DNA of 64,000 nucleotides, taken from Cyclobacteriaceae bacterium. GTDB lineage: Bacteria; Bacteroidota; Bacteroidia; Cytophagales; Cyclobacteriaceae. The translations under genes and the position numbers were made by a program. The first letter of the stretch is position 1, and each line of letters begins with the position of its first letter. Shown here one piece after another: positions 48,871 through 58,463 of this stretch. Under the pieces are notes generated by a model. That model worked only from the letters and a program-made list of their open reading frames with translations. It searched no databases and had not been told where the DNA came from. The DNA lies in NCBI GenBank assembly GCA_016786495.1, contig JAEUUJ010000077.1, positions 79,029 through 143,028 on the forward strand, given 5' to 3'.

Positions 48871-50349
48871 TCAATCGATCCATTTCATCGTGCGCTGAAC
48901 GGCCTTCTTCCAGCCGCTATAGAGTTTCTCCCGGACAATTGATTCCATGCCAGGCGAAAATTTCTTGTCGATAACCCGGTTCTTTACTATATCGTTCTTC
49001 TTCCAAAGTCCTGCCTGGATACCGGCCAGGTAAGCTGCGCCCATCGCGGTAGATTCAATAACCTTTGGCCGCTCGACTTCGGCACCGAGAATGTCGGCCT
49101 GAAATTGCATCAGCATGTTATTCGCACACGCTCCGCCGTCAACCTTTAAACTGGCCAACGTTACTCCCGCATCTTCCTGCATGGCGTTCAGAATATCTTT
49201 TGTTTGAAATGCGAGTGACTCCAACGTGGCCTTAATGATGTGTTCTTTACCGGTATCACGGGTAAGGCCGAAGATCGCTCCGCGGGCGTACATATCCCAG
49301 TACGGTGCCCCTAATCCCGCGAATGCGGGAACCACGTAAACGTCATTCGATCCAAGGGCCTTGCTGGCAAAATACTCAGAGTCGGTCGATTCATCGATCA
49401 TATGCAAACTGTCGCGCAGCCATTGAACCGCAGCGCCCGCAATGAAAACACTTCCCTCCAGTGCATACTCAACGTTATTATCGAGCGACCATGCGATGGT
49501 GGTGATCAATCCGTTCTTCGACAATTGAAGTTTCGAGCCGGTGTTCATCAGCATGAAGCAGCCTGTTCCATACGTGTTTTTTGCCATCCCGGGCTCAAAG
49601 CACGCCTGACCAAACAATGCGGCCTGCTGATCACCAGCAACTCCGTTGATCGGCATTTTCAGGCTATTTACTTCAGCATCTCCAAAATGACATGCTGACG
49701 GCTTGACTTCCGGAAGCATACTTTTGGGAACGCCAAGTTCTTTCAACAGTCGCTCATCCCATGTTAACGTGCGGATATTAAAGAGCATCGTACGCGAAGC
49801 GTTTGTTACGTCAGTGGCGTGAACGTTCCCACCGGTAAGATTCCAGATCAACCAACTGTCGATGGTTCCGAATGCCAGTTCACCCTTCTCCGCTTTTGCA
49901 CGGGCACCTTCAACATGATCGAGAATCCACTTAATCTTCGTTCCGGAAAAGTACGAGTCAATCACGAGCCCTGTATTCTCCCGGACATAGTCTGTGAGAC
50001 CCCGCTTCTTCAAGTCTTCACAGATATCAGCCGTCCGTTTGTCCTGCCACACGATGGCGTTGTAGACCGGTCGGCCAGACTTACGTTCCCATACCACCGT
50101 TGTTTCACGTTGATTGGTAATTCCCAACGCTACGATATCCTTCTGCGTAAGTGTATTCGATTCGATCAAGTCGCTGAGTACCCCCAACTGTGTTTTCAGA
50201 ATTTCATTAGCATCGTGTTCAACCCAGCCGGGCTTCGGGAATATTTGTGTGAACTCTTTTTGTTCAATTCCTTTAATCTCAGCTTTATCATTTACCAGAA
50301 CCGCGCGTGAACTGGTTGTTCCCTGATCGAGTGCGATGATATATTTCAT
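48871..50349 (-). CDS. glpK: Glycerol kinase
   Basis: The 492-residue protein is full length for GlpK and shows [12 protein letters not shown] (phosphate 1), [76 protein letters not shown] (phosphate 2) and [20 protein letters not shown]. It phosphorylates glycerol to glycerol-3-phosphate. It lies 15 bp after glpD in the same direction, so the two form an operon. Confidence 0.97.
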   Translation of the reverse strand: MKYIIALDQGTTSSRAVLVNDKAEIKGIEQKEFTQIFPKPGWVEHDANEILKTQLGVLSDLIESNTLTQKDIVALGITNQRETTVVWERKSGRPVYNAIVWQDKRTADICEDLKKRGLTDYVRENTGLVIDSYFSGTKIKWILDHVEGARAKAEKGELAFGTIDSWLIWNLTGGNVHATDVTNASRTMLFNIRTLTWDERLLKELGVPKSMLPEVKPSACHFGDAEVNSLKMPINGVAGDQQAALFGQACFEPGMAKNTYGTGCFMLMNTGSKLQLSKNGLITTIAWSLDNNVEYALEGSVFIAGAAVQWLRDSLHMIDESTDSEYFASKALGSNDVYVVPAFAGLGAPYWDMYARGAIFGLTRDTGKEHIIKATLESLAFQTKDILNAMQEDAGVTLASLKVDGGACANNMLMQFQADILGAEVERPKVIESTAMGAAYLAGIQAGLWKKNDIVKNRVIDKKFSPGMESIVREKLYSGWKKAVQRTMKWID

Positions 50350-50364
50350 GAATGAATACTTGGA

Positions 50365-51960
50365 TTAACTATTTTTAAGTGTTGCCGCTGCGACAGCCTG
50401 CTCAAGCGCTTCGCGCTGAACTGCGAGCTGTTGCTCGTTCCAACCGAACGCTTGCTGAAAATCAGAAAGTATGGCTTCACGTAACGTTTTCAACCGGCTG
50501 ACGTGGAAAAACAGCATGCCCGTTCTTCGGACAAAAAAGTCGAGCGGACTAATCACCATTTCGTGATGGATACCGTACCAGAGTTCGGCTCTGGCGAGCG
50601 CCAGATCGTCTTTGGCACCTTGCTGTTTAGATAAGTGATCCAGAATAAGATTGGTATTTCGTCCGTAGTTCGCGACCAGATAAGAAGCAAATGTCTCCAA
50701 ACCGTAAGGCTGCAATTGCCGCTCAATGCGTTTCTGGTACTCGGTCACATCTTTTGCATTTTCAAATTCTGATCCCGACAGTTGTACCTTATCGGTATAG
50801 CATTTTTTCAGCGGCTTTTCTTCAAAATACTTCCTGATGACGAGGTCGACCACGCGTTCGGCCATTTTCCGATAGCCCGTCAGTTTTCCACCCGCAATCG
50901 AAATCAATCCGGAGTGAGAAATAAAAATTTCATCCTTACGGGAAAGTTCCGAGGCGGATTTTCCCTCTTCATGTATCAGCGGACGCAACCCCGCCCAGCT
51001 TGATTCGATATCGTTGATCGAAAGCTTCACGGTTGGAAAAGAGTCGTTAAGTGCGTTGACCAGATACCGCGCATCTTCACGGGTTGTGTGCACGTCTTCA
51101 ATATTGCCCGTGTAATCGGTATCCGTTGTGCCCACGTACGTAGTTCTGCCACGGGGTATGGCGAAGATCATCCGGCCATCCGGCACGTCAAAATACAATG
51201 CCTGTTTGATTGGCAATTTCTCCTGGGGAAATACGATATGCACACCTTTTGTGAGGTGCAGCCGCTTTCCGAATTTCGATTTATCAAAATCGCGAAGCGT
51301 ATCAACCCACGGCCCGGTGGCATTAACCACGGCAGCCGCTCGTACGTGAATGACGTTACCGGTCAATTCATCTTTTAATGCCACGCTCTTCACGTGTTCA
51401 TTCTCGTAGTCGAACGCGGTTACCGTCACATAGTTGAGGATGTCTGCTCCATAGTATGCAGCAGACTTGATGATCTCGATCGTTAAACGCGCATCATCTG
51501 TCCGGTACTCGGCATAAAGGCCGCTTCCTTTGATATCGTCAGGTTTGAGTAACGGCTCGGCTTTCAGCGTTTGGTTACGCGTGAGCATCCTGCGCTGATC
51601 TTCAGGTTTCACCCCTGCAAGCCAGTCGTACAATCGCAGTCCAAACGAGGTTAAAAAACTGCCGAGGCCGCGGCCTTCGTTTAACGGCAGCAGCATTTTT
51701 TCGGCAACGGTTAGCTGGGGAGCAAGCTTGTGCACGATGGCCCGTTCACTTCCCACTTCTTTGACAAGCCCGAATTCAAGTTGTTTGAGGTACCGCAAAC
51801 CTCCGTGAATAAGTTTGGTCGAACGGCTGCTTGTACCGAATGCGAAGTCGTGTTTCTCAAACAGCGCCACGCGCAGGCCCCGTAATGCAGCATCAAGCGC
51901 TATCCCCGCTCCGGTGATTCCGCCCCCTATCACGATGAGGTCGTAGTATCGGGTACTCAT
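50365..51960 (-). CDS. glpD: Glycerol-3-phosphate dehydrogenase (FAD, aerobic type)
   Basis: The ATG at 51960 gives MSTRYYDLIVIGGGITGAG and 531 residues; an ATG at 52002 adds a 14-residue extension without homology signs. The FAD-binding GGGITGAG is followed by DAALRGLRVALFEKHDFAFGTSSRSTKLIHGGLRYL, ATGPWVDTLRDFDK and SWAGLRPLIHEEG. The C-terminal helical domain has ARAELWYGIHHEMVISPLDFFVRRTGMLFF. It oxidises glycerol-3-phosphate to DHAP and passes electrons to quinone at the membrane. It precedes glpK. Confidence 0.96.
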   Translation of the reverse strand: MSTRYYDLIVIGGGITGAGIALDAALRGLRVALFEKHDFAFGTSSRSTKLIHGGLRYLKQLEFGLVKEVGSERAIVHKLAPQLTVAEKMLLPLNEGRGLGSFLTSFGLRLYDWLAGVKPEDQRRMLTRNQTLKAEPLLKPDDIKGSGLYAEYRTDDARLTIEIIKSAAYYGADILNYVTVTAFDYENEHVKSVALKDELTGNVIHVRAAAVVNATGPWVDTLRDFDKSKFGKRLHLTKGVHIVFPQEKLPIKQALYFDVPDGRMIFAIPRGRTTYVGTTDTDYTGNIEDVHTTREDARYLVNALNDSFPTVKLSINDIESSWAGLRPLIHEEGKSASELSRKDEIFISHSGLISIAGGKLTGYRKMAERVVDLVIRKYFEEKPLKKCYTDKVQLSGSEFENAKDVTEYQKRIERQLQPYGLETFASYLVANYGRNTNLILDHLSKQQGAKDDLALARAELWYGIHHEMVISPLDFFVRRTGMLFFHVSRLKTLREAILSDFQQAFGWNEQQLAVQREALEQAVAAATLKNS

Positions 51961-52194
51961 CCGTTGTAACGTGGTTTGGCGGGAAAAGAAGGAGAAACTC
52001 AAGCGTTGGCTGATTAGGTCTATAAGCTAAAAATTAAAAGATTAAAAAACCACATGCGACCGGTGATAAAAAGAAAATCCGCAGACCATTCACTCAGCCA
52101 CCTGTGTAAAAGAACTACCCAACCGGGGTATATTCAAGCACCTGACGAAACTTCTTCGCAGCGCTGGCCGTAATGTTAAGCAACCCGCACAACT

Positions 52195-52851
52195 ATGAAG
52201 TTTTCGATAATCTGCCCACTGTTAATGCTGGTTATATCAACTGGCGTTGCACAAAACAAACAAGCCTACGATTTGTACAAACATGCAACGTCAAAAGAAC
52301 TACAGGTTTACAATCGGGAGCTAACGCTGATCAACGAGAATAACATTCGTGGAATCCGGTTGAGCAAGGCCTATGGCGAGGGAATCGCCTGGGTAAATAA
52401 CCTGGAGTTTTCTGAAGGCACAATTGAGTTCGATGTACGCGGAGAAGACACCAAACAGCACAGTTTTGTCGGAATAGCATTCCATGCTGTCAATGATTCA
52501 ACTTTTGACGCAGTATATCTTCGGCCATTTCAATTCCGAGAAACAAACGAAACGTTACGTAGCCATGGAATCCAATACATCTCTCTGCCCGAATTCACCT
52601 GGCGTGTGTTACGTGCTAAATTTCCCGATCGATATGAACACGCGGTTGACCCTGCACCCGATCCGAACGGCTGGGTACACGTTCGTCTTGAAATAAAGGG
52701 CAACACCATTCGCACCTTCATCAACGGGAATAGTCAGCCTGCATTGGTCGTAGAAAAGTTGACGGCTGTTACATCAGGGCGTCTGGGCTTTTATGTAGCG
52801 GATACATCGGGTGGCGACTTTGCGAACCTCGTGGTCACCAAGACGAACTGA
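52195..52851 (+). CDS. Secreted concanavalin-like protein (DUF1080-type)
   Basis: The 218-residue precursor has a signal peptide (about 1-19, LMLVISTGVAQ). The mature part is a lectin-like beta-sandwich: WVNNLEFSEGTIEFDVRGED, FVGIAFHAVNDSTFDAVYLRPF, GWVHVRLEIKGNTIRTFING and SGRLGFYVADTSGGDFANLVV. The pattern is like the DUF1080/3-keto-disaccharide hydrolase fold and LamG relatives; catalytic activity cannot be claimed. It sits between glpD and glpF on the opposite strand and ends 3 bp from glpF, breaking the glycerol cluster. Confidence 0.75.
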   Translation: MKFSIICPLLMLVISTGVAQNKQAYDLYKHATSKELQVYNRELTLINENNIRGIRLSKAYGEGIAWVNNLEFSEGTIEFDVRGEDTKQHSFVGIAFHAVNDSTFDAVYLRPFQFRETNETLRSHGIQYISLPEFTWRVLRAKFPDRYEHAVDPAPDPNGWVHVRLEIKGNTIRTFINGNSQPALVVEKLTAVTSGRLGFYVADTSGGDFANLVVTKTN

Positions 52852-52854
52852 TTC

Positions 52855-53562
52855 CTACAAAAACAACGTCTTGTAAATCAAAACACCCAACACACTTCCG
52901 ATGAGTGGTCCAACCACCGGAACCCACGCATAACTCCAGTCGGATGTTCCCTTTCCGGGAATCGGCAGGATTGCATGTGCGATGCGGGGACCAAGATCAC
53001 GCGCGGGATTTATTGCCCATCCGGTTGTTCCACCAAGGCTTAGTCCGATCGAAATGATCAGCATGCCTACTACGAGCGGATTCAAGCCATCGGCAAACGA
53101 ATTTGCACCGATGAAAAGTAACGCGAGAATTAATACCATTGTAGCAATTGTTTCACTGATCACGTTATGAATCAGCGATCGCTCAGCGGGCGCTGTGCAA
53201 AACACGGCGAGTTTTAATGCCTGCGATTCAGTCTTTTTCCAATGGGGATAGTAATGGAGCCAAACAAGTATGGCTCCGGCAAACGCACCCGCCAGTTGCA
53301 TGGCACAATATCCCGGCACCAAATCCCAACTGAAACTTCCGGCGAACGCCATACCCAGCGTAACGGCCGGATTAAGGTGCGCACCGCTGAATTGCCCAAC
53401 TGCATAAATGGCCAACGTTACGGCCAACCCCCAGCCCACCACAATAACAAGCCAGCCGGCATTTTCAGACTTTGAATTTTTAAGGAGTACACCGGCAACC
53501 ACGCCATCGCCCAGTAAAATGAGCAGCATGGTTCCGAAAAATTCTGCGAGATAGGGTGACAT
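52855..53562 (-). CDS. glpF: Glycerol facilitator, MIP/aquaporin family
   Basis: The 235-residue six-helix channel has both half-helix motifs: HLNPAVTLG near 66-74 and INPARDLGPR near 185-194. The Asp after the second NPAR is the signature of glycerol facilitators rather than water-specific aquaporins. It lets glycerol cross the inner membrane by diffusion. The gene belongs with glpD and glpK, yet is separated from them by the opposite-strand gene at 52195. Confidence 0.95.
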   Translation of the reverse strand: MSPYLAEFFGTMLLILLGDGVVAGVLLKNSKSENAGWLVIVVGWGLAVTLAIYAVGQFSGAHLNPAVTLGMAFAGSFSWDLVPGYCAMQLAGAFAGAILVWLHYYPHWKKTESQALKLAVFCTAPAERSLIHNVISETIATMVLILALLFIGANSFADGLNPLVVGMLIISIGLSLGGTTGWAINPARDLGPRIAHAILPIPGKGTSDWSYAWVPVVGPLIGSVLGVLIYKTLFL

Positions 53563-53614
53563 AACCGTAAAGCTTCAGGTAAACACGATACGGTACAAGA
53601 TAGGAATATTCGAA

Positions 53615-54217
53615 TTAATCCTGGTTGGGCAGTAGCCCGGTTATTTCCAGATTCACCAGGCTGATCGTTTCGCCATCAACGTGCCGAAACGTTCCGCGAA
53701 GGAGCTGATTCGTCTGCAAGGAAGCCAACTTATCAGGGATCTCACTGCAAAATGACTCGCACAAGATATTTATACCATTCACGGTTTCGTATGTGCCCGC
53801 ACTTTCCGTCACATAACTTTCAGTAAGCGGTTCGCCTCGAGCCAGGGTAATGGTGAACGTAACATCATCGGTTACCTTCTCCTGTCGGATCACACTAACC
53901 ACCGTGTACCGGGGCGTTGCATCAGCCACGTCAGGGTCGGGATCGGTTCTCTTCACAGTAATGTCGTACACGTAGCCGAGTTCATAGTTCAGGTCGTGAA
54001 TAGTTTGCCCCAGCATCTCCCAGTTATTGGAGCCGATGTCATCCCCTGTTTGTACAAAGTGAAACGTATTGCCATTGGTGTAATATGGGAAAGCGGGCTG
54101 CGTAAAGTGATTGATGCGCATACGGTATACCTCTGTCCGGTCATCGTCTTCGCACGAAAGCAATACTGAAACTAATAACAGCACAGCAATCGATAAGGTT
54201 TTCGAAACATGTTTCAT
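53615..54217 (-). CDS. Lipoprotein of unknown function
   Basis: The 200-residue precursor has a lipoprotein signal (SIAVLLLVSVLLSC, lipidated Cys22) followed by EDDDRTE. The mature part is beta-rich: YRMRINHFTQPAFPYYTNG, LNYELGYVYDITVKRTDPD, RYTVVSVIRQEKVTDDVTFTI and a C-terminal RGTFRHVDGETISLVNLEI. The middle resembles DUF4377-like lipoproteins, but this is a loose impression. It is read away from the DUF418 gene and toward glpF. Confidence 0.75.
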   Translation of the reverse strand: MKHVSKTLSIAVLLLVSVLLSCEDDDRTEVYRMRINHFTQPAFPYYTNGNTFHFVQTGDDIGSNNWEMLGQTIHDLNYELGYVYDITVKRTDPDPDVADATPRYTVVSVIRQEKVTDDVTFTITLARGEPLTESYVTESAGTYETVNGINILCESFCSEIPDKLASLQTNQLLRGTFRHVDGETISLVNLEITGLLPNQD

Positions 54218-54289
54218 ACACGTCAGGTTCAGGTTATAAAGATATAGATGCCTAAAATCAAAAAAAAGTTGTAACCAGCGTGCCGAGAC

Positions 54290-54319
54290 GTTGCCGGAGT
54301 CTGATTTTCCGTACTTTTA
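54290..54319 (+). promoter_or_regulatory. Candidate promoter for the DUF418 gene
   Basis: TTG at 54291-54293 is followed after 18 bp by TACTTTTA (54312-54319), one base off TAnnTTTG. Start would be near 54326, 18 bp before the ATG. Confidence 0.35.
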
Positions 54320-54343
54320 GCGCTATCAATACCCCGAAACAAG

Positions 54344-55582
54344 ATGAGTACTCCCCTTCCGGTTCAGCAGCACGAACGTTCAGAAATTCTTGATTGCCTG
54401 CGTGGATTTGCTCTGCTTGGAATCTTCCTGGCCAACAGTGCGGTCTTTTCGCTTTATATGTTTCAATCACCGGAAAAGTTACAAGCCATGCCAACGGCCG
54501 TTCCGGATGAAATCTTGACGTATTTTCATTTTACGTTCATTGACGGAAAATTCTATTCGTTGTTTTCGTTACTGTTCGGGATCGGTTTCTCCATTATCCT
54601 CAATCGAAACCAGCAAGCGGGCCGAAATGCACTCGGGATCTTTTACAGGCGGCTTCTTATTCTTGCGATTATCGGACTGCTTCATACCTTTTTGTTGTGG
54701 GATGGCGACATCCTTTTTGTGTATGCCGTATGCGGGGTCTTTCTACCCCTCTTTAGAAATTGCAAAGACCGCACGTTGCTCATCTGGTGGGTAGCGCTGA
54801 TACTCTCGCCTATTCTGCTTGACGCGATTATCGTTATGACCAACGGTGCCTGGCGTCCGGCTGTTTTCATAGCAGACTTTGCGCAGCAGGTCGACTCACG
54901 ATATGGAATAAATCCTGATAACTTTTCTACCTGGCTGGTTGATCGTACAGATTACAAAAGCATGCATGAGTTTTTACAGGGTGGTTTTCTCTGGCGTTGG
55001 GAAAATCTCATCGGCAGCAATCGCCTGCCAAAAGTTATCGGGTTGTTTATACTTGGCTTGTATGTTGGCCGCAATGCGATCTTTGCAAACCTGGAAGCAA
55101 ATTACACGCTGTTAAAGCGCGTTCAGCGCTGGGGTTTTATTGTCGGCTTGCCGGCCAGTATTGCCTTCGCGTGGTTCGAACTGGATGCCTACCATCTACC
55201 TAAACCTGCTGCCCTGCTTGACACATTATTCTACGCCTTGAGTGTTGTTCCGTTGAGTCTTGCGTATACCACGACGTTCTGTTTACTGTGGCTTAAGCCG
55301 GACTGGAAAAAACGTCTGATGATTTTCGCTCCGGCAGGACGCATGGCGCTCACGAACTACATCATGCAAACGCTGATTGGCATAACGCTTTACTATGGTA
55401 TTGGCTTCGGATTGGGCGCGCAATTCGGTCCGACATTATTTTTCCCGATTGCGATCGCTGTCTTTATAATTCAGATACCGATCAGCAAACTGTGGCTGTC
55501 GTATTTCCGGTTCGGTCCGCTGGAATGGATTTGGCGAATGCTGACGTATGGAAAAGTGATGAAACTTCGGTTAGATGCTTAG
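54344..55582 (+). CDS. DUF418 polytopic membrane protein
   Basis: The 412-residue protein has about ten transmembrane segments. It begins with the family hallmark LDCLRGFALLGIFLANS and has DGKFYSLFSLLFGIGFSIIL. The C-terminal DUF418 block includes PAGRMALTNYIMQTLIGITLYYG, then LFFPIAIAVFIIQIPISKLW, FGPLEWIWRMLTYGK. The family is related to acyltransferase-3-like membrane proteins; no substrate is known. It is transcribed alone. Confidence 0.9.
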   Translation: MSTPLPVQQHERSEILDCLRGFALLGIFLANSAVFSLYMFQSPEKLQAMPTAVPDEILTYFHFTFIDGKFYSLFSLLFGIGFSIILNRNQQAGRNALGIFYRRLLILAIIGLLHTFLLWDGDILFVYAVCGVFLPLFRNCKDRTLLIWWVALILSPILLDAIIVMTNGAWRPAVFIADFAQQVDSRYGINPDNFSTWLVDRTDYKSMHEFLQGGFLWRWENLIGSNRLPKVIGLFILGLYVGRNAIFANLEANYTLLKRVQRWGFIVGLPASIAFAWFELDAYHLPKPAALLDTLFYALSVVPLSLAYTTTFCLLWLKPDWKKRLMIFAPAGRMALTNYIMQTLIGITLYYGIGFGLGAQFGPTLFFPIAIAVFIIQIPISKLWLSYFRFGPLEWIWRMLTYGKVMKLRLDA

Positions 55583-55596
55583 CGTTGGCACCGTAC

Positions 55597-55890
55597 TTAT
55601 CGCTTGCTGATTTTGTTTTGAGAGATTGGCTTTTGCAGCGCTGATTTAAACCGCTTCATTTCCTGATCGCGCAATTCCTGATGTTTGGTGACCCTACCCT
55701 TCATCCGCTTGCGCCACATCGTAAAGCTGGTTGATTTCATATTCGCACGCATCAGCTCAATAACTTCTTTTTCCGAAAGCCCGAATTGCATTTCAATGGC
55801 TTCGAAAGGCGTCCGGTCTTCCCAAGCCATTTGTATGATACGATCAATGTCTTCCGGCAACAGGTGTTGATGCTTTGGCGACTTCATCAT
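55597..55890 (-). CDS. TIGR03643/DUF2805-family small protein
   Basis: The 97-residue soluble protein shows the family's [38 protein letters not shown], a helix-turn-helix-like layout, followed by [16 protein letters not shown]. The start ATG (55890) overlaps the stop of the DUF2256 gene by 4 bp, so translation is coupled. In other bacteria the two families tend to occur together, often near photolyase/cryptochrome genes (from memory). No such gene is present in this window. Function unknown; DNA binding is an inference from the helical pattern. Confidence 0.88.
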   Translation of the reverse strand: MMKSPKHQHLLPEDIDRIIQMAWEDRTPFEAIEMQFGLSEKEVIELMRANMKSTSFTMWRKRMKGRVTKHQELRDQEMKRFKSALQKPISQNKISKR

Positions 55891-56054
55891 CCTTGATTTT
55901 TTATAGTCGCAGTGTTCGCGTGATTTCTATTCGCACGGCAGCGGTCGCTGCAGTACTTCACGTCTTCCCAAACTTTCTCCCATTTCTTACGCCACGTGAA
56001 CGGCCGGCCGCATACGATGCAGTCTTTTGTCGGGAGATTGAGTTTTTTGTGCAT
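55887..56054 (-). CDS. DUF2256 four-cysteine zinc-ribbon-like protein
   Basis: This 55-residue protein reads [19 protein letters not shown], then [20 protein letters not shown], then [16 protein letters not shown]. The Cys pairs C-x-x-C (12, 15) and C-x-x-x-C (36, 40) and the [18 protein letters not shown] block identify DUF2256. The cysteines probably bind zinc. The gene precedes the DUF2805 gene with a 4-bp ATGA overlap. The role is unknown. Confidence 0.88.
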   Translation of the reverse strand: MHKKLNLPTKDCIVCGRPFTWRKKWEKVWEDVKYCSDRCRANRNHANTATIKNQG

Positions 56055-56185
56055 GTGGCTACGGAATACAAACCCATAACAATGCCCTGGAAAAAAAGTT
56101 TTGAAACTTGCGGTTTAAAAAATACACAGCAAAAAAAGCAGCCGATTGTACATTCACCGGATATTCCTAACGGGTTGCCGGCAAG

Positions 56186-57625
56186 CTATTTCTGTCGCTT
56201 GCTCGTCACTTTTTTCCAATCAAACTGATCGCGTGACGCTGTGTTGCGGCGTGACAGGTCGGCAAGCAAATCGTTTAATTTGGTTCTATCCAGAAATTTA
56301 CCGTTTACAAATACCGCCCGAATCTTGCGCGTATTATGGATATCCGTGAGCGGGTTTGCGTCAAGCAACACCAGGTCCGCTAATTTCCCTGCTTCGACAG
56401 AACCAACATGATTGTCAATTCCAAGCCATTGGGCAGGTAACAACGTGGCAGCGTGCAGCGCTTCCTGTGGCGTTAGCCCTGCCTGCACCAATAGTTCTAA
56501 CTCATCGTGTAGTGCAAACCCGGCAACAACTCCCGAAACACCTGCGTCTGTTCCGGCAACGATCGGAACACCCGCTTCTTTGAAGGCTCTCACCAGTTGA
56601 AAATGAAATTCCACCATCTGATCGAAGTAGGCAGCATCCTCGGGAGTAGCATTCTTGTTATAATTGTTTGCCGTAAGCCATTTGCTCTGAAAAAGCGGAT
56701 GAACGTATTGCAGTGTATTCAAATCCCGGATGCTTTCCAGCGACTTCGTTTGCCGGGCTATCCAGACCATCGTTGTGAGCGTAGGCGAAACCCAAGTACC
56801 ATTGGACCTGGCGAGCTTCGCAAATCGCGTGGCATCTTTACTTGTTAAGCTGTCGGAGTGTTTGGAAAATTCTTCCGCATGCGCCACCATTCCAAAATGA
56901 GGTACGAATGCCTGTTCCAATTTGCCTTGAAAAGCATTAGGGATGTGTCCGATTGTTTTGAGGCCCTGTTTGTTTGCCTCATCAACAATTGCGGAATACG
57001 TCTCAATGTTCAACTTCGAATACACTTTAATTAAATCATATCCTTCCACTCTGGCATTCCGAACCAACAACCGGCCTTCCTCTGGCGTGTTCGCCACTCT
57101 ACCTTGCCCCGATCCGCCATTGATGAGCGCTGCCAATACGATTCTGGGACCTATGCAATACCCCTTATCGATCTCTTTCTTCTGGCCGAATGTCTCCATG
57201 TTCGCGTTCAGATCTGCAACTGTGGTAACACCGTTTGCAATGATTGGTGTCATAATATCTTGCGTGTTGAACGACACGTCAGGTGCCTGCGTTGGCGCTT
57301 TAGGTCCGAAGTAAACATCGTTTGGTAAATGAACGTGCATGTCGATAAGGCCCGGCATAAGCCACTTGCCTTTGCCTTCAATTATTGTAGCCCCGCGCGG
57401 TACATTACCATTTATCGACTCGATCCGGTTACCCGTGATAACCACGGTAGCATTCTTTATAACACTGTCAGGCGAAGTCGTTTTGATGACATTCACATTT
57501 CGGATAACCCATACCGGTTGACCGGTAGGTTGCTCCTTGTTTCCTCCGTTGCGGGAGGATTGAGAAAACGCAGTTGAAACCGTGAGAAGGAAAAGTGCGA
57601 GAAGAACGGGGTAGTTATTTTTCAT
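56186..57625 (-). CDS. Secreted amidohydrolase-family metalloenzyme
   Basis: The ATG at 57625 gives a signal peptide (MKNNYPVLLALFLLTVSTAFSQ) and 479 residues; the frame continues to 57691 but that extension lacks signal features. The fold shows GLIDMHVHLPND (metal HxH), GVTTVADLNAN, LKTIGHIPNAF, MVAHAEEFSKH, and IVAGTDAGVSGVVAGFALHDELELLVQAGLTPQEAL, followed by GSVEAGKLADLVLLDANPL. This matches the imidazolonepropionase/prolidase-like amidohydrolase group, often dipeptidases. The substrate is unknown. It is not closely related to the lipoprotein amidohydrolase at 4591. Confidence 0.9.
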   Translation of the reverse strand: MKNNYPVLLALFLLTVSTAFSQSSRNGGNKEQPTGQPVWVIRNVNVIKTTSPDSVIKNATVVITGNRIESINGNVPRGATIIEGKGKWLMPGLIDMHVHLPNDVYFGPKAPTQAPDVSFNTQDIMTPIIANGVTTVADLNANMETFGQKKEIDKGYCIGPRIVLAALINGGSGQGRVANTPEEGRLLVRNARVEGYDLIKVYSKLNIETYSAIVDEANKQGLKTIGHIPNAFQGKLEQAFVPHFGMVAHAEEFSKHSDSLTSKDATRFAKLARSNGTWVSPTLTTMVWIARQTKSLESIRDLNTLQYVHPLFQSKWLTANNYNKNATPEDAAYFDQMVEFHFQLVRAFKEAGVPIVAGTDAGVSGVVAGFALHDELELLVQAGLTPQEALHAATLLPAQWLGIDNHVGSVEAGKLADLVLLDANPLTDIHNTRKIRAVFVNGKFLDRTKLNDLLADLSRRNTASRDQFDWKKVTSKRQK

Positions 57626-57966
57626 GAATTTATGTTTCGATTTACGGAACCCAGGCGTTGGCCCGCCAGCACTCTTCTCAGTAGTCTCCATCTGCCAGGT
57701 TGCTTTCTGATTTTACAAACACTCTGCCAAAAGACTACCCGCGAAATACACCGTAATTACTGCATGTTCAAGGACCCAATTGACATTAATGAACAGGTTG
57801 CTGTTCATTAATGGCCACTACGTTGACGTCCACACCGGATCGTGAAAAGTGCAGGCGACAGATCTGATAGTTCTTGTTAGCAGGCTTGGTTTCTTGTACA
57901 CAGGTTGACCAGTAGATAAACAATGCCGTAAGGAAAATGTTTCCACCACCAAGTCAAACGTAATCG
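57626..57966. other. 341-bp intergenic region with large palindrome
   Basis: No ORF or RNA gene is seen here. The only marked structure is the perfect inverted repeat at 57784-57813. The remainder should hold the amidohydrolase promoter on the minus strand, but no exact TAnnTTTG box was found. Confidence 0.6.
57784..57813. promoter_or_regulatory. Perfect 13-bp inverted repeat, possible operator
   Basis: CATTAATGAACAG (57784-57796) and CTGTTCATTAATG (57801-57813) are perfect reverse complements around GTTG. No T-run follows on either strand, so it is not a standard terminator. It lies about 160 bp upstream of the amidohydrolase start and downstream of a TetR operon, so a regulator-binding site is the likelier role. 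Confidence 0.5.
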
Positions 57967-58389
57967 CTACCCTTTCGCAGGCCGCCACAACGGCCCCACG
58001 GCAAGCAGCAGAACAGCGATATTAAACACTGCATTTGATGCATTTCCGGAAGCAATTGATCCGGAACTATCCAGCACGAACCACGATAAAAGTCCCGCCA
58101 CAACCGTTCTGCGAACCTGCTCCGGTGCCTTGTCGTAAACCCAGGCTGATAAGCACCACACCATCACCCCCCACCCTAACAGAAAGCCTCCGGTTAATGC
58201 AGACAAAAACCGGGTGGTGGGTTCGTTGTAGTTTTGAACACCGTCAAGCGGTAAGCCTAACAGGTCAAGCGTAAATCTTGCCGGTTCAGAGGTTGAAAGC
58301 ATGGTGCCCAAGAAAAACACCGGGGCAAAAGATCCTATTACAATGGCGGTAATTTTTAGCCAGAATTTGTGAAACGTTTGTGTCATCAT
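57967..58389 (-). CDS. Unknown four-helix membrane protein
   Basis: The 140-residue protein has four hydrophobic segments: about 13-33 (ITAIVIGSFAPVFFLGTMLS), 63-84 (ALTGGFLLGWGVMVWCLSAWV), 95-112 and 118-135 (NAVFNIAVLLLAVGPLW). The layout resembles small DUF4267/DoxX-like membrane proteins, but I do not assign a family. It lies 74 bp after the TetR gene in the same direction and is probably the regulator's target or co-transcribed partner. Confidence 0.75.
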   Translation of the reverse strand: MMTQTFHKFWLKITAIVIGSFAPVFFLGTMLSTSEPARFTLDLLGLPLDGVQNYNEPTTRFLSALTGGFLLGWGVMVWCLSAWVYDKAPEQVRRTVVAGLLSWFVLDSSGSIASGNASNAVFNIAVLLLAVGPLWRPAKG

Positions 58390-58463
58390 AGGGTTGATTG
58401 TTGATCTGACACAAAAGTATGCGCGCTGCGGATGGTGCTTTAGCCGCTACCGTACAATCGCAT

